Below are positions 46,301 to 56,629 of a DNA stretch of 64,000 nucleotides, in pieces. Both the position numbers and the translations under genes were made by a program. The notes below the pieces were generated by a model. The model saw only the letters and a list, made by a program, of their open reading frames with translations, searched no databases and had not been told where the DNA came from. Every line of letters begins with the position of its first letter. Positions within the stretch are counted from its first letter, which is position 1. The DNA comes from Gnetum montanum (taxonomy: Eukaryota; Streptophyta; Gnetopsida; Gnetales; Gnetaceae), in the NCBI GenBank assembly GCA_015680685.1, contig MNCI01016355.1:188339-252338 (forward strand), written 5' to 3'.

Positions 46301-46980
46301 TGACAATCTAGGGCAAGAATGAGGCTACTCAGGAGGTCATTGAGCAGAAGCTACAGATGGACTTACTTACCTAGAAGGGTTAGGAGTGGAAGAGCTTTAG
46401 TGCTAAGGTGTGCAAGTGGAGGCACACGCAAAAAGATCACAAGCGCCACTACAAGTGTGAGCGAGATGCATATCTATAGCAACTCAAAGAGGAGTCTATC
46501 AAAGTTCACTTCCTTAAGTTGTTTGTTGAGGTGATTGGTGAGAGTTGAGCTTTCAAGATATTCGGTTGCCACATAGTGGTTAGTGATTCTTCTAAGAAAA
46601 AGATTGCCATGCCTTTAGGGAAGACTTCATCTTCCACCTTTTCTATTCAATCTCTTGCATGGATTGCCATGGATGAAGACAAGACCCTTACAGGTGTTAA
46701 CATCAGCCAAGAGGATTAAATGCCACTATCAGAGGTTGAGATCCTCCAACACTTGGAGGAGGGCCTTGATAGAATACCTCCAAGAATGGTCGATGCAGGA
46801 CCCTCTCAGGTTAGTTTGTTTATGTTTTTATACCTTTTTCTATTAGTTGTATATCATACACTTGCTTATGATTTTCTATTTTGATGTTGTTGTTGTTGAT
46901 AGGTACTAAATGATGCTGCAAGCCCCAGTAGCATGGCAAAGGAAGAGGAGCCTCCACCCCCACCTAGTGTCACTAGTTAA
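43384..46980 (+). pseudogene. Antisense split gene-like unit inside Tat element E (function unknown)
   Basis: Plus-strand coding blocks are bounded by consensus splice sites: 43384-43688, 43804-43835, 43924-44195, 44289 to about 45334, 45440-45661, 45756-45899, 45984-46809 and 46903-46980. Each intron begins GT (mostly GTAAG or GTTAG) and ends AG after a T-rich stretch. AATAAA follows the last stop at 47042. The predicted protein has LNALALTHTTLEMLSS and DLKKYSTWYLKAFKQC (block 3), DLSDAFFANLFGVPSKG and RFNWASFLIIKLQAKI (block 4), and acidic DEEEEAPRE (block 5). A long Lys/Glu-rich, probably coiled-coil region (block 7) precedes a Pro-rich end, PPPPPSVTS. Several TAG stops and at least two frameshifts show decay. 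I do not recognise the family. Extra antisense ORFs, some of host origin, are known in Tat elements but usually lie after integrase, so this position is unusual. Confidence 0.6.
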
Positions 46981-47189
46981 GAAAACCTTGACGTAGCCTT
47001 GCCATTGGGCATTTTTGAATTTTTGTGCATTTTTTTATATGAATAAAGGATGTGATGGATTATATATTTTTTATGAAATGGTGTAGAAATTTTATCATGC
47101 GGAGTGTATGATGAGTAGACTTTTGCATGTATTTGCTATGTGTTGCACAAATGATTCAATAGATAATGTGATTGCTATTTTTAGGTCAT
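46981..47189 (+). terminator. 3' untranslated region and poly(A) signal of the antisense unit
   Basis: After the TAA at 46978-46980 come T-rich sequence and AATAAA (47042-47047) with TGTG-rich sequence downstream, as expected of a plant mRNA 3' end read on the plus strand. Confidence 0.45.
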
Positions 47190-47530
47190 TTCAAGCCACA
47201 TGTGTGGATAATGCTTTGATAGTTTTAGGCCATTCTCGACCTCAATGATAAGGGAGATTTGATTGCTAGTCTTAGGCCATGGTAGGCCATGCACTAGTTT
47301 AAGGCCTCTTTGGGCTATGTAATGCAAGAGAGATTACTAGTTTTAGGCCATGGTGGGCTACATAGTAGTTTAAGGTCATTTTGGACCATAAATTGCCAAT
47401 TTAAGGCCATGGTGGATCATGCATTACCAATTTAAGGTCATAGTGGACCATGCTTAGTAGTTTTGGGTCATTCTAGGCCATGCAATAAAGGAATAAAAGA
47501 TTGTTGGCTTTAGGGCTTAGTGGGCCATGA
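47190..47530 (-). repeat. Degenerate tandem array 3 in E
   Basis: Eight to nine copies of a unit with the plus-strand core AGTTTAAGGCCATGGTGGGCC, the same consensus as arrays 1 and 2. It lies between the end of the antisense unit and the protease region. Confidence 0.75.
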
Positions 47531-48780
47531 TGTTTTGGAATCTTTGAACCTAATGATTTTTATGTGTTTTGCTATCTTTTAAATGTAAACTAATTGCCAA
47601 AAGGTAATTAAGAGGAAGTGTAAACTTAGTGAAAATGCACAAGTAGAAGAAATGAACACACATAAAATAAACAATGCAAAAAATGCTAACAACTAAGCTG
47701 ATGTAAAATGCAATTAAAATGCAACCAAGCAAAGTGTGCAAAAGTGGGGTAGGTAGTGACCTAGCACCTATTGGACCAAGGAAATGCCTTAACTGCATAG
47801 TTGTTTCCTAATCTGATGTGGGTTATGAGGCACGTAGGGCTTGGAGGGTACAATATAGTACTCACCCTAACCTTCGTTAGCTATGTTGAAGGGTAATTCT
47901 ACCCACAAAGCATCTTTCAAAGGGTCAAGGGATTCTGTTGATCCTTCAGGTTGGTCTGCTTCACATTTTTTACTATCATACCCTATGGGAGATGTGTCAT
48001 CAGGAAACTCCACCTCTGATCCTTGTTCAGCATCAATGTTGTTGACAGTTAGAGGGGTTGTATTGTCATCATGTATGATAACCTCTTCAACTTTTTGCAG
48101 AAGGTGGATCTCCTAATGGATTGGAGAGGAAACGACCCACAGCTAGGCCAACCAAGGCCTACCCAAGATCAAGTTGAAACTTGACATTTCCTCAACCATT
48201 ATGAATTCAACAGTGGTGGGGAATTGCTCCCCTGACACAAAGGATATCATGAAAATTCCTCATACAACAACACGCGACCCATTGAAGAATTTCAGGCAAG
48301 TTGTCTTCATTGGTTGAATCTAGTCAACAAGACCAAGCTTGTCAACAACTATGTATGGGATGACATTAGTTGTCATCTTATCATCGACATGCACCTTGCA
48401 GATCCTACATTCTTCCACGTAGATGGTAATGAACATTGACGTGGTAATGACTTAACCGTTCTCAAGGTTCACCTTGATTGCCTCATCACAAAATGCTAGG
48501 GGTGTTGAACTTGATTCCTACAACAGAGGAGGTAACATCATAGTGTGAATGAACTATTTATCCACTAGGATGTCCTCCATGACAAGAATGGAGGTCAACA
48601 TACACAAATGGCACGTGAACCACAAATGGCTCCTATGCTAGTTTTGCATCATCATCAACACTAATGGCATTGATGATGTACCCTACATCACTTGCATTAA
48701 GAGGATCCTTGTAAGTTCCCATTGATTGATCTTAGGGGTGCACTAGGTTGGTAGCATCCAGGACCAACTCACCTTTGTCA
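47531..48780 (-). pseudogene. Protease region and end of gag-pro in E
   Basis: The minus strand shows FNLILGRPWLA (about 48170-48140), the conserved block before the end of a retropepsin domain. Upstream are VDDKMTTNVIPYIVVDKLG and a hydrophobic FIMVEEM block (about 48400-48190). After it a linker reads DPLKDALWVELPFNIANEG (about 47925-47870). The active-site DSG triplet could not be found with confidence in the frameshifted part around 48450-48600. From about 47800 leftward the frame is closed, consistent with the end of gag-pro at an intron-like spacer. Confidence 0.68.
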
Positions 48781-50894
48781 ATCATGTGTTAGATGTCATC
48801 CTGAAAATCCATGCAAAAGTCTGTGTCATGACCTTGTAGTTGGTGATACTGGCAAAACTAATCCAATTTGAAATCCTTAGGGACTAGGGCTCATTACACA
48901 ATGCGATTGAAGGAATTCTAAGGAGCTCATAATATCAATCATGCCTCTTATGAGCATCCTTGAACTTTTTCTTGTACTAGATGCATCTAGTATTAAGCAA
49001 TTGGTCCAATAGCTTTGATTGTTTGATGGGCAATGGTGTATACTTTGAGTGATCCTTGCACCTAAAGTTAGGCCTTGCAGTTGCTAGTGTCATAGCCACT
49101 GATGATGCAAGCTAGTTATTTGCTGCTATGCTAGAGCTAGCTGCCTTGTTGTTGTTGGCCAAAGCCTTGGGTGGCTTGGCCATTGATTTGATGTTAGCCA
49201 GCTTAGCCTCATTGACTGCCATTGCATTGATTGTGGTTGCTTACTTGGCTTTGTCCTTATCTTTATCCTTCATTGCATGTAGGTTTTTGTAGGCCACATA
49301 GCTAGATCCTTGCTAGCCTCTGCTACATCCTAAATGCTCTTGGCTTAAGAAAATGCTTGTCTTAGGAACTACGAGGCAAGGTAGTACAGTTTTGACTTAA
49401 TGAAGTCATTTACTATGCCTTTTAAGATGGCCAGTAGGTATGTCTCCAAGATAGGCTCATGGATCTCATTGAGTGATGTGCTCCATCACTGAACAAATTT
49501 TTACATAGGCTCTAAGTGGCCCTACTTGACTTGTATTAGTTGGTCTAGGATCACCTTAGGCTTCAAGTTGTACTTGAAGCGAGTGACAAATTAGGTAAGC
49601 AATCCCTCCAAAGAAGTGATGGAGGCCTTGGAAGCATGCAATACTAATCTAGTACCTTGCCAATCAAGGACATGATGAACACACAAATGATGGTGTTTAG
49701 CCATGCTAGGAGTAGGAGGCATTCTAATCAAAAGATCACTAGATGGGCGTTAGGGTCTCCTTCACCATTATATTTGATGAACTGTGGGAGTGGGACCCTA
49801 GTGGGCAATGCTAGTGGTGGAATTACAGAACTGATTGGATCATCTTGGTACAAGTCCATCACATGGACGGTTTCTAAGGAGGTAGCCTTAAGTTGCTTGC
49901 CCTCTTTAGTAAGGCTTTGGATTAGCTGGAATGCTTAATCTAGGCTAGGTTTGGTTGTAGTGGTGGGCTATGTGGGTTGTGTTGCCCGCTATGGTTGTTG
50001 GATGATCCACAACCCAACTCTAGGTTGTGTGACCACACATGATGCCTATTGTGTGGGTTGTGTCATGGAAACAACACTCAGGCTGCACCATGGGTTCATG
50101 GTTTGGGCCATCATAAATGATGCCAATGTGACAAGAAGGACAAATGACACCTAAGTCACAAAAGGCAAGGGAGGAACAAGCATGGTGTACACGTAGGATT
50201 ATGTAGGTGCAATGGTTACTGCTACAGAAGGTTAGATGACCTTAACAGGTTGAATGAGCTAAATAGGCTAAATAAGTTGCAAAGGTTGTAATGGGATGGT
50301 GAAAGGCATGCGAAAGGAAAGACTAAAAGTTAGAGTAGCATCCCGGTGCATTTGTAGCATCTAGTGGGTTACCATCATAAGTGTTGACCTAGGCAACGAT
50401 GCCAGCCTGCGGGACTGTGAAGGAACAAAAGCAGAGGTTTTCTACTAGAATGAGGCATGGAATGGGTTCTTATGCTTAGATTGAGTCTCGAACTTGTTTA
50501 GCTCCTCTTGGAGGGGCTCCTCATAGTCTATACCTCCCTCATAGACCATGTTACGGACGAGATTGTCCAACATCCACCGGTAATCCTCCATGAGCAGGAC
50601 AAAATCAAAATTGAAATGGAGCCATTCCTATTATGATACATGATCTCATAACTATGTTTGGCCTCCATTTCTTGCTAATCTTAAGGCAAACCTACCTAAA
50701 TTTTTTCACAAACAAAGTTATACTACTCGTTGTTGAGCACCATGACCTCGAGGAGGCAAGTTACACTACCTAAGAGATTGCCTCTATGCCAGGATAGGGC
50801 CCCCAGCCCCAGGAAGATCAATCTGTATTTTCCGTTGAACAAGCTAAATAATAACCACACTTGGAGTGGAGGTCAAAGGTTGTTTAGGGTTCAT
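48781..50894 (-). pseudogene. gag: gag of element E
   Basis: Probable start at 50894 (MNPKQPLTSTP). NMVYEGGIDYEEPLQEELNK (about 50560-50500) and a Pro/Ser-rich variable part follow. The capsid-like core (about 49620-49370) contains TRFKYNLKP, NEIHEPILETYLLAILKG and VNDFIKSKLYYLAS. Later come DVAEASKDLA (about 49310) and RPNFRCKDHSKYTPLP (about 49070-49020). The same blocks occur in the gag of F (53203-52972 and 34650-34372), which fixes the identity. Many stops. No clear CCHC knuckle was found. Confidence 0.78.
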
Positions 50895-51268
50895 GGTGCA
50901 AAAGGAAATGCGAAAGGCTACTTATGCAAAACACGAAGAAAAATGGCTAAGTGCTAAAAGGCAAAAAAATGGCTAAGTATGCAACTACTGAGAAAATGGC
51001 TAAGTGTAAAAATGTAGAAAAATGGCTAATTATAAATTGCTATAAAAATGCTAACTATGGGACTATGCTCAGAGCTTACTACACTCACTACATTGGAGCT
51101 AGCTACACTTTGTCAAGAATCCAAAATTTGGTTGAGTGCAAGTTATGCACTTTGGTGTTGTTTAGCAAGGTTCCAAGGGAACCAACAACAGGGTCTAATC
51201 TACACCAATGGTGTAAAGAGCACACAAGGCAACAACCAAGGGATAGTTGAACAAGAAAATGATGAAGG

Positions 51269-51285
51269 CCCTCCTTCTAGCACCA
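51269..51285 (-). other. Primer binding site of E (tRNA-Asn-like)
   Basis: Minus-strand TGGTGCTAGAAGGAGGG, six bases from the LTR end. It matches the complement of the plant tRNA-Asn 3' end (TGGCGCTAGAAGGAGG) apart from one C-to-T change. Asn-tRNA priming is described for Tat elements. Confidence 0.8.
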
Positions 51286-51291
51286 GAAAAC

Positions 51292-52971
51292 TGTAGCAAC
51301 CAAAAACGTCAAAGGCTAGAACAGGACATTGAAAGGTCTATGGTCGCATAGTCTTGACCCTGCTTCTACACAAGGGTCTGCTAGGAATGGAAGTGGGGTG
51401 CCTAGAATGGTCTTATTAATCAAACTAGGACTTACGGGTGTTATGAAGAAATGAGAGTTAAGGGGGATGTTTTGTTTTGTAATGTCCACAATGTCTACTG
51501 GTGCAAGCATAGCAGGGATTTTAGACATAAGAACAAGGATGCAAATGTGCGAATACATGCTTGAGTAGTGCAAAGTGCAAGTAGAATGCTAAAAATGTAA
51601 GAAAAAATGTGAAAAATGCATAGAATGTGAGCAAGAGAGAAAGGCACTATTCCAAATGGGGGAACATAGTCAATTGCAAAGAAACATTTAGGAGGTATGC
51701 AATGTACAATAGGCACAATAGGCAACCGTAGTCATAGACTCAAGGTATCCGATTATGAAGAACTAACATCTACCATGGAGTTTAAGCTTGTCGGGTTGGC
51801 TACCACAGTGTCCTACAAGCTGCAATGGTTGGTTGTGTGTTGGGCGGTGTACAATGGTGTTGTAGTGGTGTGGAATGGTGTCCAATGATGTCCCAAATTT
51901 TGTCAAGTTACTAAGGATGCTTGGGTGTAAGAGTGTCAATGCCAAAATGTCAACTGTTGAATGAAATTGCCAACCCCTAAAACGTGAAGCGCAAAGGTAT
52001 TTATAGGGTTAAGGTTAACATGAATCGTGGATCCAGTGCCACGTGGTAGAGGGGTAGCTGGGACTATGCTCACCCCAACTACACTCCCACTGAAGCGAAA
52101 TGGTGTTTTGCTAGTATGCTTTAATGGACCCTATAAGACTACTAAACTGTGACTATGTTGTCAAGACTGCAAATGCGAATGCAGAATAGACCACAAAGTA
52201 CCTAAAAATAATGCAAAATAGTGCAATTTTGGATACTACGCTACCAACTCCCTTGAGTGGTGTTGAGCATAGGTACAATTTAGGAGCAAATGGGGGATGC
52301 TAATGAAATGCAAATTGCTAATCTTGCTTGCCGAAGGAATGTTGGAACTAAGATGCAAGCCGGTGCTAAGTTTTGGAAGCTTTTGAAGGTAGTTTCAATA
52401 GACTATGTTGATTACACTCTAGAGCTTAGCCCTGAGACTTAGGCATATCTTGCTAGAAAATAATGCTCTATGCAAGCTACACCAGCTACACTTTAGAGCA
52501 TAGCCCTAAAGGTGTGAGCGTAGCCCTAAAACTTGGAAAAAATTAGCAAAGATGTGCCCATGCAAACTACACTAATTGCACTCTAGAGCATAGTAGGGAG
52601 CGTAGGCTCAAAAGTTAGAAAATTTGCCAAACTATTTCTTTCATCTCATACATGCTCAATAGCCTCTAGCTTGGCACTTAGGAAAATTTGAAAAAATGGT
52701 CATTCCAAGGCTAACTACATTAGCTACACTCTGGAGCATAGTCCCAATAGGGTTAGCACAGTTAGGACACTTAGAAAAATTTGTATTTGTTGTTGACACT
52801 TAGAGAAATTTTTCAAATCCTCACTATTAGTGTCAACTACACTAACTACACTTTAGAGTGTAGTCCCAATAGTGGGAGCGTAGTCTCAACACTTAGACAA
52901 AATCTGCCAAGTTTTGACAATAAGCCAAATCTTCAATTAAGACCTGGGAGCCTAAATTTTATGGTGTTCCA
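51292..52971 (-). repeat. 5' LTR of element E
   Basis: Same ends as the 3' LTR (TGTAGC...GTGTTCCA on the plus strand). It is longer, mainly through about 330 bases at 51530-51860 absent from the other LTR. TATTTATA at 51998-52005. The tandem U3 units with CTCTAGAG lie at 52405-52905. Confidence 0.9.
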
Positions 52972-54441
52972 CTTGGCTAAGGGACCATAAGTCTAAATAA
53001 TATAGTTTGAAATTGATAAAGTCATTGATCATCCCCTTGAAAATGGCTAGAAGGTGGATTTCAACTATAGGCTTAGGAACCTCATTAAGTATAGCATTCC
53101 ATTGTTGAATAAACTCTTGGATAGGTTCAAGAGGCTCCTGTTTGATTTTCATTAATTGGACCATGATGATATCTAATTTCAAGTTGTACTTGAAATGGTC
53201 CACGAATTATGAAATCAAGTCCTCTAATGAGGTAATAGATCTTCTATGAAATGCATGATAGTAGTCCAAAGCTTTCTTGGTAAGGGACATAGGGAAGGTT
53301 TGCATAATGGTACCTGGCCTAACCTATAGTAACAAGCATTTAGAATGAAAGGTAGTGAGGTATGCATTGGGATCACCCTCACCATTATATTTCATGAACT
53401 ATGGGATAGGAATGCCTAGGAAAAGAGTGATTTGAGGGATGTTTACACTAATAGGATCATCATATGGTAGAAGTTCATTATTTTAACCATCTATGTGGTT
53501 GAGGCCTTAAGCTTGTGTAGCTCTTCCATGAGGTCTTGGATCATCTAAAAGGCCTAATCCAAGCCTTAAGGCATTTTGGCAGGTTGGGAACTCTATACAA
53601 ATGATTAAGGGGAAAGTTAGAAGGTTTGTGGCCTTACTCTAGGTAATGGCAAGGATGGAAGAGGTTGCATGATCATAGTTGTATGAGGGATGAATAGTCA
53701 AAATAAGGTCTATGCTGGTATTTAAGTGACAAAGGGGGAAAATGAAGTATGGAAAGCTTAAGTAACTTGGAATCCCATTGAGAGGCCCACTGGAACAAAG
53801 AAAGGATGAGTTGTGGTGAACACCATGGGTGATGGCCATGTGGAATGAGGCTAGGTCATGAAAGGTATGGATGAAAAGGATGAGCCAGATTGAGGCAAAG
53901 GTTGTGCCTAGTGAGTAGCAATGATGGGCATTGAACCAAGCATAGAAGGATAAGCATGTGATGAAGAAGGTTGGGGAGCCTACCCCATAGAAGATGTAGG
54001 AGAGGTTGAACTAGGTGCACTAGCTTAGGGAGCTAATTGTTGGAAAAGACTTCCAATGAAGACATCAAGTTTTGGTTTAACCTCAAACTCATCATGCTCC
54101 TTGTGGTAACCCTCTAAGTTAACTTCTTCTCTCAACTCATCCATCTCTATTAATTGGGCTAATATATGTGTATCAATTTTAGTCAATTTTATTTTTTCAT
54201 AAGGGAAGGGGATGTACTTTTTTCTGTTCTTATGGATTAACTCGAACTCATGCTTGGATTTAGATTTTGCATGCAGGATGAGCAAGCCTACTTAGATTTT
54301 GGTGCATATAAAATTATAATGTTTTTCATTTATTATGGTGAAGTCCAGGCTTTGGCCCCTCTACCTAAGCAATTTTCTACACTCAACAATAGTTGGGTCC
54401 TTAGGGTTGTACATGTGTACTACATCCTAATTTGAGGTCAT
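52972..54441 (-). pseudogene. gag: Element F gag, right fragment
   Basis: Start at 54441 reads MTSN, then VVHMYNPKDPTIVEC. KSKSKHEFELIHKNRKKY and MDELREEVNLEGYHKEHDEF (about 54150-54080) are open in 54285-54025. A Pro/Ser-rich variable part (54020-53600) follows, and the core MDHFKYNLKLDIIM, NEVPKPIVEIHLLAIFKG and NDFINFKLYYLDLW (53203-52985). The frame is interrupted at 52972 by the LTR of E and continues at 34650. Relationship to E's gag is clear; sequence identity is moderate, so F is a different Tat subfamily. Confidence 0.8.
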
Positions 54442-55504
54442 GTCAATTAAGTTGATGGACAACATGGTCAATTTTTGGAAAGGCATTAACTGGATGTTTA
54501 ATTAGGTTTTAAATTAATAGTCCCAACAAATGGAACTACCCAACATATAAATAGTTTTAGTTGTGAAAATGATAAAAACTACAACCACAAGTGTAGTGCA
54601 GGTGGTAGTGATAGTGCTATGCACTACACTAGTAAAAATTAAAAATTAATTAGTTTCAAATTTTTGGGTTTTTGAATGCAAGGGACATGGGCTTGCATTG
54701 CAACTAGTTACTAAAAAAAATTTGGATGTAAGAATGTTGAAGGCAGGTTCCCAGTTTCTATACTGGGTTTATTCCACCCAACCTACACTAGAAAAAATAT
54801 GCTAGTTTTGTCTATTTACAAAGATATGTTGGTGTTTCTAACAATAAATATGCTAGGTATAAAAAAAGCAAGTTGGTTTTCCTTGTCTAAAAACATGCGA
54901 GTATATTTTTCCAAAGGAAAAATATGTTGGTTATGGTGTGCACATAAGAGATATGCTAGGTTAATAAAAGATACACTCGGTGTTCTTGGAAAAGATATCC
55001 TTATTCTATGGAAAAAGATACATTGGGTTTCCAAAAAAATACCCTAGGTGTTTTTTCTACAAAAAATATGGTGGTAATATCTCAACAAATACGCTAGTAT
55101 TTTTGGAAAAGGTAGGTTGGGCTTTAGAAAAAGTAGGCTAGTTTTGAAAAAATATATGATGGGCTTGTAGGAGAAGCGCAATGGAAAATTTTCAATGGCT
55201 ACAAGTGGCTATTAGTGGTAAAAATACGCTAGCCCTAGGAAAATGCAAAGACATATTTTAATGAGTAAGAGGTGTAGGTTCCTTGAAATACACTAGCTTT
55301 GAAAAGTCTAGTAGTTACTGTGAAATTTGTAGAAACACCCAAACTAGCTACAATAAATATGTTGGGTAAAAAATGCAAGAGAATGGATGGTTGTGTTGGT
55401 TCCTTGGCATGATTTCAAAGCAATGTTCAAAGATTTTTAGTAAAAAAAATAAATGATAATCAAGATTGATAAATAGGTAAGAGCAAAGCAAGATTGGGCA
55501 AAGG
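54442..55504 (-). other. Leader of element F with degenerate repeats
   Basis: Untranslated. 54790-55380 is an array of diverged units of 25-30 bases with AAATATGCTAGGTTT / AAATAYGTTGGGTTT-like cores on the plus strand. The minus- and plus-strand open frames here are products of the repeats. Confidence 0.65.
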
Positions 55505-55521
55505 CCCTCCTTCTAGTGCCA
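55505..55521 (-). other. Primer binding site of F (tRNA-Asn-like)
   Basis: Minus-strand TGGCACTAGAAGGAGGG, five bases from the LTR end; one mismatch to the tRNA-Asn complement. Confidence 0.78.
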
Positions 55522-55526
55522 AAAAC

Positions 55527-56629
55527 TGTAATACTAGAAAATTTTAGTGCTAGAAAATTGAAGATCTCTAGCAAAATAGTTTAATCCCAAATCCCATGGG
55601 CCTCAAAAAAAGAATCCAAAGCATCCTTGACGGTCTTGCCAATCACTTAGGGACTTATAATTTGTAAACAAATGTAAATAAATTTAATGAACATTGTAGA
55701 TCTAATGCTAGAGAAGATACAAAAAACAAACTTAAAATGAACAAATGAACTACAATATTTTATTAAAATAATAGAATGTTGTAAAAATAGAGTTTAAAAG
55801 AGTACAAGTTTTTATTCTTATGATGCATAAAGAGCTACATAGAGGATGCCTGAAGCCTAGTGAAATTAGCAGAGTGTGTCTTACATTTAGCTTCATGATC
55901 TGAATGCTCCAAAGTTTTACTTCCAAGGCTCCTTGATGGTTCTCTAGCATTGGATCTATTTTGTTGGTGTTGAAACAGTGAATGCTTATTGGACTTTCGA
56001 TTGATCTACAATAATCTGAGAGTTTCTTTGTTCAGCCAAATGCAAATTTTGCCAAAAGTCCTTTGTGTATGATCATCTTTGATTTTTATAGGCCATTGGA
56101 TTTTGGTATGCTACTGCAAAATTCTACGATGACTACTAATAGATTTTTGCAAATTTTCAATGTTGAATGCCATCAACTTCAATGTACTTATCAATTTTGG
56201 TAAGTTTGATACATGAAAGCCATCATAAATATGTTGGCTCCCATAAAAAGTACACTAGCTTCACAAAGATATACTAGCTTCCATAAAAATATGTTGGGTT
56301 CCATGAAAATACACTAGCCTCATCATGAAAATTAAGGCCCAATAATTTATACACTGGCTATAGGTAATCCCAACGTATAAACTACTTTGACCAACATAAA
56401 AATAATGAAAACCCAAATTTGGTGACTTCCAAGGCATTCTCAGCCTTTCCAAGCCTAGGTACATGCATGATATAACTTATTCACTTGGGAAGTGAGGCAA
56501 TGACAACTTATGAAACCTTTTTTAGCCTCAATAATTTAAAGTATGTGAGATTTCAGCCTGTGAACTGCAAACTTTACATTTTTATTGTAAGAACTTACCT
56601 CAAGTTCAATGGTGAAGGTTATAATGCCA
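55527..56629 (-). repeat. 5' LTR of element F (outer edge approximate)
   Basis: Begins TGTAATACTAG after the primer site. It is not similar to E's LTR beyond the TGTA start. It contains a short array (56225-56320) of CCATAAAAATATGTTGGYTT-like units related to those in the F leader. The outer end is placed at TGGCATTATAAC (minus strand, from 56629) by eye. Confidence 0.6.

Larger units (their letters stand above)
34651..52971 (-). mobile_element. Element E: Tat-lineage LTR retrotransposon with antisense gene-like unit
   Basis: Minus-strand element of about 18.3 kb with LTRs at 51292-52971 (5') and 34651-35949 (3'), a tRNA-Asn-like primer site and a PPT. Order from the right: gag, protease, about 6.6 kb spacer that carries an opposite-strand split gene, RT, RNase H, integrase, tandem repeats, 3' spacer. 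RT sequence and primer tRNA fit the Tat lineage. In the related Ogre group an intron is known between protease and RT, the position occupied here by the long spacer. All frames are interrupted. It is inserted in the gag of F. Confidence 0.88.
52972..56629 (-). mobile_element. Element F: Tat-lineage LTR retrotransposon, truncated
   Basis: LTR (from 55527), tRNA-Asn-like primer site, leader with repeats and gag up to the insertion of E; the remaining gag piece is at 34372-34650. Protease, pol and the 3' LTR are missing. It must have inserted in A, because A's gag lies left of it and A's integrase right of it, and a deletion later removed F's 3' part with the middle of A. The right edge near 56629 is approximate. 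Confidence 0.75.

Noticed and set aside
47042-47047. AATAAA as proof that the antisense unit is expressed
   Set aside because: A hexamer in AT-rich DNA is weak evidence alone; used only as supporting context.
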